In this document: positions 49,780 to 58,668 of the stretch, one piece after another
Position numbering within the stretch: the first letter of the stretch is position 1
Layout of the letters: every line of letters begins with the position of its first letter
Assembly (NCBI GenBank): GCA_020638855.1
Contig: JACKHT010000001.1
Location: 496,001-560,000 of the forward strand
DNA length: 64,000 bases
Reading direction: 5' to 3'
Source of the DNA: Planctomycetota bacterium
Lineage (GTDB): Bacteria > Planctomycetota > UBA1135 > GCA-002686595
Made by a program: the position numbers and the translations under genes
The notes under the pieces: generated by a model
Told to the model about the DNA's origin: nothing
The model's database searches: none
The model's input: only the letters and a program-made list of their open reading frames with translations

Positions 49780-52344
49780 TCAATGCCAGCGCTGGGCGGC
49801 CTCCAAGCGGGCAGCCGGTTGCGCCCCGGGATCGTAGCCGCGATCTTCGCCGTACTGCTTCGCCACCGCCCCGATGGCGATCGTGCGCGCTTGCTCGTCG
49901 GGAGACAACAGCAGACCAACCAACTCGCGGCGAGCACCTTCGTCGCCAAGCACCAAGCGCGTGCGAGCGGCCCGGGCAAGCAGCCGGTCGACGTCTTTTG
50001 CACCCTGGTCCGCTCCGACAATGGCCGGCACCCGGTTCTGGTACTCACGAATCTGGGGTAGGGTTTGGTCGTCGCCGCAGGTCTCAAGCGCCCAGCAGGC
50101 CCACTCGGTCACCACCGGATCCGGATCCCGCAGCGTCGCGGCCAGGTAGGGTGCCGCTTCCAAATTGCCGATGCGACCCAGCGCTTGGCATACCAATGCG
50201 CGCTTGACCGCATACCCGGGAGGGAACGTGAGCCCCTCGATGAGCGCAGGCACCGCATCCGTTCCCATGTCGATCAATTCCGCCATCAAGGCTTCATCGT
50301 CGCCACCCGCCAGGGTGTCGGTTCCGCCGCCGAGCCGCTGGACGGCAGCCCATGCCTTCTCCTGTGCAGCCGGATCCACGTACATAGGCGCGTAAACCGC
50401 CGCATCGCTGCCATGTTCCGACCACCAGGCTTGTATCCGGCTCACGGCCCCCAATCGCAGCAGCGGCGATGTTGCGGGCTCGTAGCCAAAGTGCTTGCCC
50501 GTAATGGAATACAGCGTCGCAAAGGTCAGTTCGCGTTGAAGCACATCGGCGGCGTCAAGATCGTCGATCAAGAATTGCACACCCGCCGAAGAACCCAAGA
50601 TGGCTAGGTCGGTGGCAAAGGATCGCCGACTTTCGGGCCAGCGAGTTTTCTGAAGCTCAGCGACAATCAAAGGAATCGCGCTTGTATCGGCCAATTCGGC
50701 AAGGCTCTGCGAGGCAGCCAAAATCACATCGGGGTCGGCATCCTTGAAACAGTGGTGCAGCTCGGGCACTGCGCTATGGTCGGCGAGCTGGCCCAATGCC
50801 AAGGCAGCGCTACGCCGATCGAGCGCGGCGGGTTGTTGTAGCGCGCTGTGCAACGCATCAAGGACGGCACCACGATCCTCGCCGAGGTCAAGCATGGCCA
50901 ACAGCTCGCGGGCGTGGACGCGCACATACAGCCGCTCATCATCCATGGCGGCCAGCAACACCGGGACCGCGGGCGAGCCAATTTCGAGGAATGTCTTCTT
51001 GGCTTCATTGAACGTTTCATTGCTCCACCTTGCCAGAGCATGGATCAGCTCAGCGGCAGATGCGGGAAAGAGCTCGGCGAGTCGTGCACGGGCTCGCAAA
51101 CGGGCCTCGGGTAGATGCGACTCAAGCATGGCCGCCAGCTTCTCAAGATCCTCCGCGTCCTGACCGGGTGGGATCGAGACTTCTGGCGCCCCACTGCGCG
51201 CCACATTCGCGAAACCGTGCTGGTTACGAAAGTCCGCGAGGGTTGTGGGGGCTCCCGAATACGCGACTTGGAGCTGCTCCCGAACGGGCTCCGAGGAAGG
51301 TTCGATGCCCGAGAAAGGCAGGCGCTGGTCTTCGAGGCAGCTGGACAGGGTCGGGTGCGAGTCGGCGATGGGGCGGTAGCGCTTGAAGTAGAGGCGGCAT
51401 TCGACCACGCCAGCCGAGACTTGAAGCGGAACGCGATGCTCGGTGGTGGCGCCCGAGGGAATCTGCGAATTCTGCGGCATGCTCATTTGGTGAGGTTCCA
51501 GCTCGCTCGCATACGGGTAGCGGCATGTCAGGCGTGAGCGTGCAATCTCCTTGCCTTCCAGGTCGCGCACGATCACCAAAGATTCAACCGCGCGTTGCCG
51601 ATTGGCGGTCGGGAAGTTGTGCCCGGCGCCCCGGTTGGTAACCCGCACGACCACCTCGTTGCCTTCGATCTTTGCGTCATAGGCATAGGCCTTTTGCAAT
51701 TGCGACTCCGATCGCGACGCGGGGAACACGTGCGAGCGCACGCGCTTGGGCGGTTGCCCGACAGCCACCGGGCGCGTCACGAATGGCATATGGCAACTCA
51801 CGCATTCGTTGCCGGCTTCGTTCCCGTTCTTGGCGCGCGACCATTGATCGGGTGTTCCGGCGACGCGGTGGCAGGTGGCGCAGTGTTCGACCGTGCCCAC
51901 GCTCGGCTCAAACGCAACCTTGCACTCCGCGCCCCCGAGGAAACGGCTGTAGTCGTAATCGGGTCTTCCATGGCAGGACACACAGGTGTTGCCCTCCTCC
52001 AGATTGGTCCAGCGCTGCATCGGGGTCATCCCGATTCCGGTTTCGAAAACGGGGCGCGGCGTGTGGCAGCGAATGCAATCCTCACGCCGGAAGCCGCGCG
52101 TTGCCATGCGCACTTCCTCATCGCGGAAGGCAAGCCCATGCGTGTTCTGCTGGTGCTCGTCGTAGATCGCTGGGTGGCAGTCGGCACAGAACTTGCTCGA
52201 CAACACGGCTTCGCGATGGGCCGGGCTTCCGAGCACGTCGACGCTGGTGTCACCGCTGTCCTGTTGTGGCGATTGCTGAGCGGAACCCGATAGCAAAAGT
52301 AGAGCTGCAGAAAGGGCTAGCCAAGTCGCGGAGAGAGACTTCAT
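49780..52344 (-). CDS. Pentaheme c-type cytochrome fused to HEAT repeats
   Basis: An 854-residue exported protein with signal peptide MKSLSATWLALSAALLLLSG. Five CxxCH haem sites are seen at residues 53 (CADCH), 90 (CIRCH), 121 (CVSCH), 155 (CATCH) and 181 (CVSCH), in a cytochrome c554/NrfB-like segment of about 190 residues. A beta domain follows (RVTNRGAGHNFPTANRQRAV, about 235-340). From about 415 to the end there are roughly eight HEAT repeats, such as AVDRRSAALALGQLADHSAV-like units and YLAATLRDPDPVVTEWACWAL. The HEAT part may dock partner proteins. Substrate and redox partner are unknown. Confidence 0.85.
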   Translation of the reverse strand: MKSLSATWLALSAALLLLSGSAQQSPQQDSGDTSVDVLGSPAHREAVLSSKFCADCHPAIYDEHQQNTHGLAFRDEEVRMATRGFRREDCIRCHTPRPVFETGIGMTPMQRWTNLEEGNTCVSCHGRPDYDYSRFLGGAECKVAFEPSVGTVEHCATCHRVAGTPDQWSRAKNGNEAGNECVSCHMPFVTRPVAVGQPPKRVRSHVFPASRSESQLQKAYAYDAKIEGNEVVVRVTNRGAGHNFPTANRQRAVESLVIVRDLEGKEIARSRLTCRYPYASELEPHQMSMPQNSQIPSGATTEHRVPLQVSAGVVECRLYFKRYRPIADSHPTLSSCLEDQRLPFSGIEPSSEPVREQLQVAYSGAPTTLADFRNQHGFANVARSGAPEVSIPPGQDAEDLEKLAAMLESHLPEARLRARARLAELFPASAAELIHALARWSNETFNEAKKTFLEIGSPAVPVLLAAMDDERLYVRVHARELLAMLDLGEDRGAVLDALHSALQQPAALDRRSAALALGQLADHSAVPELHHCFKDADPDVILAASQSLAELADTSAIPLIVAELQKTRWPESRRSFATDLAILGSSAGVQFLIDDLDAADVLQRELTFATLYSITGKHFGYEPATSPLLRLGAVSRIQAWWSEHGSDAAVYAPMYVDPAAQEKAWAAVQRLGGGTDTLAGGDDEALMAELIDMGTDAVPALIEGLTFPPGYAVKRALVCQALGRIGNLEAAPYLAATLRDPDPVVTEWACWALETCGDDQTLPQIREYQNRVPAIVGADQGAKDVDRLLARAARTRLVLGDEGARRELVGLLLSPDEQARTIAIGAVAKQYGEDRGYDPGAQPAARLEAAQRWH

Positions 52345-52663
52345 GGTCTTGTGTGGGTTCGAATCGCCTGGATCAAGCCAGGGTGTTGGACAGCATGGTA
52401 GTCCCGGACTCCCGCGCGGTCACAAACTCGAATCCTTCTTTATCCTAGTTCGCCGTGGGCATCCAAGTTCGCCGTGGGCCAAACCAAGAGGACCTTATCG
52501 CTCGACCCAGTGCGGTGAAGCCCCCCATCCCAGCGAGTATCCCAGCGGGCCGCAGAGATCCTATCCGGCCCCCGCGAATCCGAAAAACCACGGCCGAACA
52601 GGCCAGCACAATCCATCCATCATCCCGCAGTCACCCCGCGCGCGGCCCAGCCTTTTCCCGTTT
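52345..52663. other. Intergenic region upstream of the cytochrome gene
   Basis: Part of a 962-bp gene-free gap. No gene, hairpin terminator or assignable promoter seen in this part. Confidence 0.4.
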
Positions 52664-52723
52664 GCAGCAGCTCTTGCAGCAGCTCTTGCAGCAGCTTTTG
52701 TAGCAGCTGTTGCAGCAGCTGTT
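52664..52723. repeat. 12-bp tandem repeat, five copies
   Basis: Units GCAGCAGCTCTT (52664, 52676), GCAGCAGCTTTT (52688), GTAGCAGCTGTT (52700) and GCAGCAGCTGTT (52712). The length is a multiple of three, so the array is open in several frames, but no start or ribosome site supports translation. Confidence 0.9.
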
Positions 52724-52870
52724 GCAACATATAGGTGGGAAAGCGAGCCATTGTTTTTGACCCAATTTTTACCCGCGCGGGGAATCCGATCGCCGCCCTT
52801 GTTGCGGGACAAGGACTGTAGTCCGCTTGATCCAATGCTCTCTCGGGGCAGCGCCATGGTTCGCATGCTC

Positions 52871-52990
52871 TCCGGGCCCAATCCACCATAGCCGTTTGCA
52901 ATCAGAACTCGCCCCTCACCGGCAGATACCTCTCCCGCAAGCCTCGCGTATCTTGGCCACGGTAGACGAACCTTGGAATTCTTATCCACA
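52871..52990. repeat. Dispersed repeat, copy D
   Basis: Contains AGCCGTTTGCAATCAGAACT, CGCCCCTCACCGGCAGATAC, CCCGCAAGCCTCGCG and the end GGCCACGGTAGACGAACCTT then GGAATTCTTATCCACAG. It sits in the gap before the gene at 53307. Sequence from 52991 to 53306 shows nothing recognisable. Confidence 0.75.
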
Positions 52991-53306
52991 GCCGTTGTTG
53001 GATCCATTCACCGAACAAGGCTTGCTAGCCCAAGCGGGGAGGCGCCATCGACTGTTCTCGACGGGTCTTTCGCTCGCCGACTCGATGGTTTCTCCGTTCT
53101 TTGCGACCCTGGCTCTGTAGGGAGTTTACGCCCACGGGCGTACGTGAGGCGATTTGCAGCCTCATCGGGACGATTTATCAAGCTCATTTGCGTTTGCAAT
53201 TAGGAGCCGTGGGTCTTCTCGCCCAGAGTAGCCGCATGTCACCACGGTCCCGCCAAACCGCGATGGCCGCCTCGGACGACGCAGCTCCCCTATCCGTTCA
53301 TTCGCC

Positions 53307-54512
53307 ATGCAAGGTCCCTCTTCCCATCGGCTCGCGGCCATACCCCTCGAAGCCATCTCCGAGCAGTACCACGAACGCGGAATCGGCGGCTGGAGTGATG
53401 CCGAATTGCTGCATGAGGTTGCGGCCATTGTTTCGGTCCCCCGCGAAGAGCCCGGCGGTTCGTTTGTCTTGCATGCGCCGCTCGAATTGGCCGCGAGAGC
53501 AAGCCTGTTGCCGATGCTCTCAGGAGAAGCTCGCCCATTGGCGCGCAAACGCATCGTCGCAATCGCCGTGCAATACGAAGCCTTCGAGCCCATCCGCTCC
53601 TATGCGCAACACCCCACGGCAATCGATTCCGAGAAGGATCCGATCACTTGGTTGTTCCAGGCCATCGCACGCGGAGACCTCGCCGAAACGGATCGAGCGG
53701 CCTGTTTCGTGACAGAACACATGGAACCCAGCCCACTCGTGGCAGCGTTGACCCCAGGAATCCTCACCAGCACCGCGGCTGCCGCCCACGCCCCGATCCT
53801 GCTGTACCTTTGGAAAGTGTTGGATGAGGCGCGAGGGCTCGGCTCGGGCCTTCTGCGGCCCCTGGCACGCTCGCTTGCGCGCAATCCGGCTTGGCACATC
53901 CAATGGACGCGTGAATGGGCGCCAAAAGGCGTGACCGATGCGGGTGCATTGCGCCACGCTATCGAGGAATTCCCCCTGCCGAGCGAATGCCCAAGCTCTT
54001 CGATCCATCCTTTGATGATGGCGGTAGATGGGCCGAATGGAGCCGCTCGGCACTTGGGTTCGGTGCTTGGATCCCGAACGGAGGATGCGGATCGGGTGCT
54101 GCTACGCGGCGCGGCGCGCTGGATGCTGACCAGCAACCCAAAAGCCGCGCCCTATGGCTGGACCCACGCCTTAACCATGCCCCAGGCCGTGCTGGGGATC
54201 ACCGCGGGAACGCCGCTAGCCGATCATGGGCTCGCCATTGCCGCGACGTATTGCCTTGCTTTCCGGGCGGGTCTGGCAAACCCAGAGGATTCTTCCGCCA
54301 GCGAGCCAGAGCTCGCCCCCATCGAAACACTTCCCTTGCTGGACCGAGCCGCAACCAGCCACGACGCGCACATCGTCAAGTACGCGCTGGCAACCGTGCT
54401 AGCCTCGCGCGCGGATCCACAGGCTGCGCCATTGTACACCGCAGCGCTCAAGCGCTTGTTGGATGTGTGGGATCAAGCGGGCGGCGATGCGAGCGATCTT
54501 TTGAAGGCGTAA
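53307..54512 (+). CDS. Conserved-looking alpha-helical hypothetical protein
   Basis: A 401-residue, mostly helical protein without signal peptide or TM segment. Notable segments are FVLHAPLELAARASLLPML, ARKRIVAIAVQYEAFEPI and ILTSTAAAAHAPILLYLW, with His residues next to helical caps (LHAPLE, AAHAPIL, SHDAHIVKYALA). The His pattern recalls large helical oxidoreductase-like proteins such as questin-oxidase-type families, but this is only a resemblance. Monocistronic and flanked by dispersed repeat copies D and E. Confidence 0.65.
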   Translation: MQGPSSHRLAAIPLEAISEQYHERGIGGWSDAELLHEVAAIVSVPREEPGGSFVLHAPLELAARASLLPMLSGEARPLARKRIVAIAVQYEAFEPIRSYAQHPTAIDSEKDPITWLFQAIARGDLAETDRAACFVTEHMEPSPLVAALTPGILTSTAAAAHAPILLYLWKVLDEARGLGSGLLRPLARSLARNPAWHIQWTREWAPKGVTDAGALRHAIEEFPLPSECPSSSIHPLMMAVDGPNGAARHLGSVLGSRTEDADRVLLRGAARWMLTSNPKAAPYGWTHALTMPQAVLGITAGTPLADHGLAIAATYCLAFRAGLANPEDSSASEPELAPIETLPLLDRAATSHDAHIVKYALATVLASRADPQAAPLYTAALKRLLDVWDQAGGDASDLLKA

Positions 54513-54699
54513 CCGGATTCCGGAAGGTTGGCCTCGTCGCAAAGCTATGGGGCTAGGCGCTTGGATCCGGGATGCCGCTCAAGGCTTGGAAACGGCCTTG
54601 ATTTCCCCAGGCGCAAAGCCCCATTCCACGGTCCCCGTCTGACTACGAGTTTAGTAGGTCCCCTGCGTCCCATCAGCAAGGGTCGTGAAGCGCACGCCC

Positions 54700-54816
54700 A
54701 TTCCGTAACAGCCGTTTGCAGTCAAAACTCGCCCCTCACCGGCGAATATCTGGCCAGCAAGCCCCGCGGCGCCCCCGAGGGCGCGGTAGACTGACGCCTT
54801 AGAACTCCCATCCACA
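54700..54816. repeat. Dispersed repeat, copy E
   Basis: The cleanest copy: CCATTCCGTAACAGCCGTTT, GCAGTCAAAACTCGCCCCTC, ACCGGCGAATATCTGGCCAG, CAAGCCCCGCGGCG, CGCGGTAGACTGACGCCTTA and GAACTCCCATCCACA. It ends about 94 bp before the start of the small membrane protein gene at 54910. The rest of the gap 54513-54909 is featureless. Confidence 0.75.
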
Positions 54817-54909
54817 GAGGCGACTGCTTTCGGGAGTCGATTACCGTTCTGCCCGTTACCAAGGTGGCTGGGCCACTTTTGTCTAGTTGGCTGGGCCAAA
54901 GGATCGCGC

Positions 54910-55158
54910 ATGACTGAGTTCGAACCCAAGCAACCTGAGAAGAAGAAGTCTCCCTCGCTTGCGAGTGACGTGGTGTCGAGTCTTAAGGCAGAGGTTCGTA
55001 ACTCGCTGCTATGGGCCGTGTGGGGAGCAGGACTCGGCGCCATAGTGCTCGGAGCGGCTGGGTTCTGGTTCTTCGGATCCACGGGGCTCGCATATGGGGC
55101 GGGGGTCGGCGCAATTGCGGGTGGCCTCGGAGCCTGGTTCTTCTGTCTGAATGTCTGA
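54910..55158 (+). CDS. Small glycine-rich membrane protein
   Basis: An 82-residue protein. A charged N-terminus (TEFEPKQPEKKKSPS) and an amphipathic helix (ASDVVSSLKAEVRNSLL) are followed by two hydrophobic Gly-rich segments (AVWGAGLGAIVLGAAGFWFF and GAGVGAIAGGLGAWFFCL), a glycine-zipper-like hairpin. No family is recognised. The ATG at 54910 has no obvious Shine-Dalgarno sequence. Confidence 0.5.
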   Translation: MTEFEPKQPEKKKSPSLASDVVSSLKAEVRNSLLWAVWGAGLGAIVLGAAGFWFFGSTGLAYGAGVGAIAGGLGAWFFCLNV

Positions 55159-55259
55159 ATTCCATGAGCTCGCGATTTTGACCAGACCGACGCCCGGGCT
55201 GCCAGGTGCGCGCGCGACTGGTTCGATGGCCAGCCAACTCGGCGCAGCAGCCGACGCGC

Positions 55260-55404
55260 CAACTCCAACCGGAAACCCACGCGCAAATCTCGGGCAAGCC
55301 CACCGCCTAGCCCAACCCCCCGCAAAGGCAGAGCCGCCAAAGTGGCCGAGGCCCTTCCAACCAAGCCCCGCGCGATTCGCTTCGCGCGGGGCTTTGGGTT
55401 TGGG
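55260..55404 (+). pseudogene. Radical SAM 3' tail with terminator (tail copy 4)
   Basis: Matches the last 20 or so codons of the gene at 33507-35123 (CAACTCCAACCGGAAACCCA region onward), its stop region and the GAGCCGCCAAAGTGGCCGAG segment. The perfect hairpin is at 55363-55394, followed by TTGGGTTTGGGAGGGGCGCT, also as in the intact locus. Only the extreme 3' end is retained, and the 5' flank 55159-55259 is unrelated. It lies about 20 kb from the intact gene, next to the third FGE-like gene. Confidence 0.85.
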
Positions 55405-55503
55405 AGGGGCGCTGGCTTGCCCGGGAAAGCAACCGGCATCCGCATCTCCGCCAGGGCTCCGACCTCGACTCCGTGCTTCCGCCCGTGCCCTCGCTTGCCT
55501 TTC

Positions 55504-56784
55504 CTAGGGGATGAGAACTGGGGCCAACACCACCCGGAACCCGAGGGTTGCGATCGAGATGCTCGGATCGAGGTCGGGCCGCCACGCAGAAGTGCAGCCG
55601 GAGGAGGTGCTAGCAAAGCAGCCGCCGCGGACGACCCGGTTGGGGCCGCCGGTGACAAACGGATCCACTACAGCCACAGAAGAGTAGCTAGCATAGGAGT
55701 CGAGGCACCATTCGAAGACGTTGCCGTGCATGTCATACAACCCAAAGCCATTGGGGGCATAGCTTCCCACTGGACCCGTGCCCCACGGGGTATTGTTGCA
55801 ATCAGAGCCCGAATGCCAGCTTTTCCAAAACCGAGCGTCACTGCAATAAAGATTTGCCCCCACGTTGAACTCCGTTGTGGTCCCTGCCCTGCAAGAATAC
55901 TCCCATTCGGCTTCCGTCGGGAGCCTGTACTCGTACCCTGCAGGAACGTTGCCAAGTCCAACCTCTTGGGCCGTCAACGCTGCGCAATAGGCTCGCGCAT
56001 CAAGCCACGAAACCACTTCCACCGGGTAGGTGGGATTTCCTCCAAAACCGGAGGGATTGGTGCCCATCAGCGCTTGATACTCCGCCTGAGTCACCTCGTA
56101 TTGGCCCATCCAGAAGCCATAGGTGATCGTCACGGGATGCACCGGTTGGGTAGTCGTGCTTCCAAAGTATGGCGGCCCCGCCCCAGCATCTGACCCCATC
56201 GCAAAGGTCCCCGCCGGAATCGCCACCATGCCAGGAATCGGCACTCCGGGCGGCTGGAACGTCACGCTCAAGCCATTGGAGAAGTTCGAGGGACTCGGAG
56301 CAGCTAGGCTGTCGCGATACCAATATTGGAAATGCCAAGTGGCGCCAGCGGCAATCGCGATGGGAACCGAGGCCGGAATGGTCGCTGGAACGTCATAGCC
56401 GGTTCCGATAGTCGAGGTGCCGCCCAGGTTTTGCATCACGCCCGAGGCGTCAAACTGACCTGCGGAATACCACTCGCCTCCCATGCCCACGTTGAACCGA
56501 TAGACGCGGCTGGTTGCTGTGCCCACTAGGCACAAGGAACCACTGCCCACCGCAACCGGCGGAGTTGCCTCGTCGCCGACAACGAAGTACCCCATTTCAT
56601 TCGGAGGGCCGCCCGAAACCTCCAGGTGCACCCCACTTCCCACCACACTCCCAAGGGTGCCGGTAAGCGTCGCGGGCCCGCCCGTTGAGTTAGGCTGGGC
56701 TGGGCAGAAACTCGAAACTTGCGCCAAGGCGCTGCTGGCAAGCAACGGGATCAAGGCGAGGAATGGGGTCGGGGTCCAATTCAT
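55504..56784 (-). CDS. Secreted FGE/SUMF1-like protein, paralogue 3
   Basis: A 426-residue exported protein: signal peptide to about 22, N-terminal domain from SSFCPAQPNSTGGPA, FGE fold from MVAIPAGTFAMGS. It shares with paralogue 2 an identical DNA block of about 65 bp over YDMHGNV and its surroundings, and an almost identical 3' end encoding GFRVVLAPVLIP. It differs in block 1 (WKSWHSGSDCNNTPWG) and block 2 (RGGCFASTSSGCTSAWRPDL). The FGE catalytic Cys arrangement is not evident. The 3' side is flanked by tail copy 4 with the same spacer as at paralogue 2. Probably a secreted binding protein. Confidence 0.85.
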   Translation of the reverse strand: MNWTPTPFLALIPLLASSALAQVSSFCPAQPNSTGGPATLTGTLGSVVGSGVHLEVSGGPPNEMGYFVVGDEATPPVAVGSGSLCLVGTATSRVYRFNVGMGGEWYSAGQFDASGVMQNLGGTSTIGTGYDVPATIPASVPIAIAAGATWHFQYWYRDSLAAPSPSNFSNGLSVTFQPPGVPIPGMVAIPAGTFAMGSDAGAGPPYFGSTTTQPVHPVTITYGFWMGQYEVTQAEYQALMGTNPSGFGGNPTYPVEVVSWLDARAYCAALTAQEVGLGNVPAGYEYRLPTEAEWEYSCRAGTTTEFNVGANLYCSDARFWKSWHSGSDCNNTPWGTGPVGSYAPNGFGLYDMHGNVFEWCLDSYASYSSVAVVDPFVTGGPNRVVRGGCFASTSSGCTSAWRPDLDPSISIATLGFRVVLAPVLIP

Positions 56785-57402
56785 AGCAGTTCGGCAAAGT
56801 TGTTGGAATGGGTGGTTGTTGGGGGCCAAGGTGGCGGCCCTTGCAAACGCTGGTAGGATGTGAGGGCTGCTGCGAACGATGGTCCTTCCCTGCAGGCTCC
56901 CGGTTCGCTCGCCCTCCAAGCAAAAATGCGACCGGGCTCCGATTGTACTCCAGACCCCGAAAGCGTCCATCGGGGGAAGATCGCCGGGATGGAAGGATGC
57001 CCCAAGCGGGTGGAACCCGATGTTGGGCCGGTTCTTGGGTACGATGGGTACGTGGCATGGGCTTGCTTCGGCTTCCTGGTTTGCTGGAAGCGGGCTCTGC
57101 CTCCTCCGAACACTGCTCACGCGCCAAGTCCCGCCTACCAGGGCCGCTGCAAGAAGACTCCTGAGCCGGAGAGGCTCCCCCGGGTAGCCACCTCAAGATC
57201 CAACGCTCGCACGGCAACCTGCCCGTGGCAATCGACCCCCAGAGACCTAGCAGGGAATAGAGACCAAGCTGGGGATTGGGAAGGACCCAACGTGGGGTGG
57301 GCCAGCAAGCCCCAAAAACCTTGGATGCCTCCCCTACTTGCCAGCGTGCGTGCTATCGTCGAGGGGTATTCCAATTCAAACCAGTTTCCCAAAAGGACGA
57401 CC
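56785..57402. other. Intergenic region, no recognisable gene
   Basis: 618 bp between the divergent FGE-like gene 3 and the beta-helix gene. Open frames occur on both strands, but none shows a family motif or convincing start. AAAAGGACG at 57391-57399 is the ribosome site of the downstream gene. Confidence 0.5.
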
Positions 57403-58635
57403 ATGAAGACTATTTCCCTTCCCCTTGCCTTGGCCCTCTGTTTGGCAGCCCCGTCCTTCGCAGAAGTGATCGATGTGGGCGGCCCCAACCCCGACGCTAC
57501 GACGATTGCGGATGCGGTCGGCTTGGCAAATTCCGGTGACGTCATTCGGGTGTACCCCGGCCAGTACGAATCGTTCACGATCGATGGCAAGTCCTTGAGC
57601 GTGATCGCCAACACCCCCGCCAGCGTCCGAGTCTACGGGGTCGTGCGGGTACGCAACGTGGGGGCATCGGATTCGGTGGAGTTGAGCGAGTTGCGGTACG
57701 GGACACAGGATTTGTTGCAGCTCGTCATCAGCGATTGCCAAGGTTCGGTGAGGGTGCAGGACTGTGCCTTCCGCAACAACCTTGAGAGCTATACGCTCGA
57801 CTATGCGGTTGGAGTGACGAACTGCTCCAACGTCGCCATGGTGAATTGCTCTGCCACAGCCAGAGACTTCGGAATCACGAGCAACTCGTTCTCGGTTTCC
57901 GGTTATGGCTACGTTGGCCAGAGCGGCATCATCGCAACCGACAGTTCGATCGCGTTGTACGATTGCACCGTCGATGGTGGGGATGGGGAAAGCCGCTACA
58001 GCGGCACCGTTTGGAACCCCAGCTATGGCGGGAGCGGAGGAATGGGTGTCTTCCTGAGAGGCAGCGGGGAGTTCTTTGCTGCAGGTTGCTTCCTGCAAGG
58101 TGGCTGGCCCGGCAATGGGGATGGATTCTTCGGCTCGGATGGCGCTTGCGGATATGCGGTCCAGGGTTGGCAGGCCAACTACTCGGTTCGTCTCCTGAAC
58201 AACAACATTTCCGGGCTTTCCGGCGCCTGCGGTGCCGGGGTCGCGATCACCCCGGGCTCGACGCTGACGACCATGACGGGATCCGCCACGCTGCTGGAGG
58301 GACCGGCCTGGTTGCGCGATACGGACACCCTCACCGTTACGGTCCACGCCGAAGTCGGGGCACGCGTTGGGTTGCTGTTTTCCACGGGGCACGACAACCA
58401 ATTTACGGCCGTCGGCGGGCCCCTCCTGGTACACCTGCCGGGCGGACCGAACTACCAATCCATGCTCTACCTCGGAAGGGTCGGAGCCACCGGCGCGGTG
58501 CAGACCAGTGTGCCCATGCGCGATCTCCCCGCCTTCGACCACGTGCCTTTGCACCTGATGGCCACCAGCGTGTCCCCCCAGGGGCCGCGCTACAGCAACC
58601 CGGTGACCCCGATTTTGCTGGACTCTGCTTGGTGA
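57403..58635 (+). CDS. Secreted right-handed beta-helix protein
   Basis: A 410-residue exported protein with signal peptide MKTISLPLALALCLAAPSFA and a good AAGGA ribosome site before ATG 57403. It opens VIDVGGPNPDATTIADAVGLANSGDVIRVYPGQYESFTID, the standard entry to pectin-lyase-like parallel beta-helix proteins. Short repeated strands with Cys, Asn and Val follow (VRVQDCAFRNN, VAMVNCSATARD, IALYDCTVDGG, SVRLLNNNISG) to about residue 290. The C-terminal 120 residues form a separate beta domain (ARVGLLFSTGHDNQ). No catalytic set for a polysaccharide lyase is apparent; adhesion or carbohydrate binding is possible. Confidence 0.75.
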   Translation: MKTISLPLALALCLAAPSFAEVIDVGGPNPDATTIADAVGLANSGDVIRVYPGQYESFTIDGKSLSVIANTPASVRVYGVVRVRNVGASDSVELSELRYGTQDLLQLVISDCQGSVRVQDCAFRNNLESYTLDYAVGVTNCSNVAMVNCSATARDFGITSNSFSVSGYGYVGQSGIIATDSSIALYDCTVDGGDGESRYSGTVWNPSYGGSGGMGVFLRGSGEFFAAGCFLQGGWPGNGDGFFGSDGACGYAVQGWQANYSVRLLNNNISGLSGACGAGVAITPGSTLTTMTGSATLLEGPAWLRDTDTLTVTVHAEVGARVGLLFSTGHDNQFTAVGGPLLVHLPGGPNYQSMLYLGRVGATGAVQTSVPMRDLPAFDHVPLHLMATSVSPQGPRYSNPVTPILLDSAW

Positions 58636-58668
58636 TCCTCGCCTCCGTAGATTCCGGCCACGTACGCC

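Noticed and set aside
52664..52723. Short coding sequence for a Gln/Leu or Ala repeat peptide
   Set aside because: The 12-bp repeat is open in several frames only because its length is a multiple of three; no start or ribosome site supports it.
39237..54816. Integron attC sites for the five dispersed repeats
   Set aside because: No GTTRRRY/RYYYAAC core pair at the ends, no integrase, and the intervals hold genes on both strands with their own spacing.
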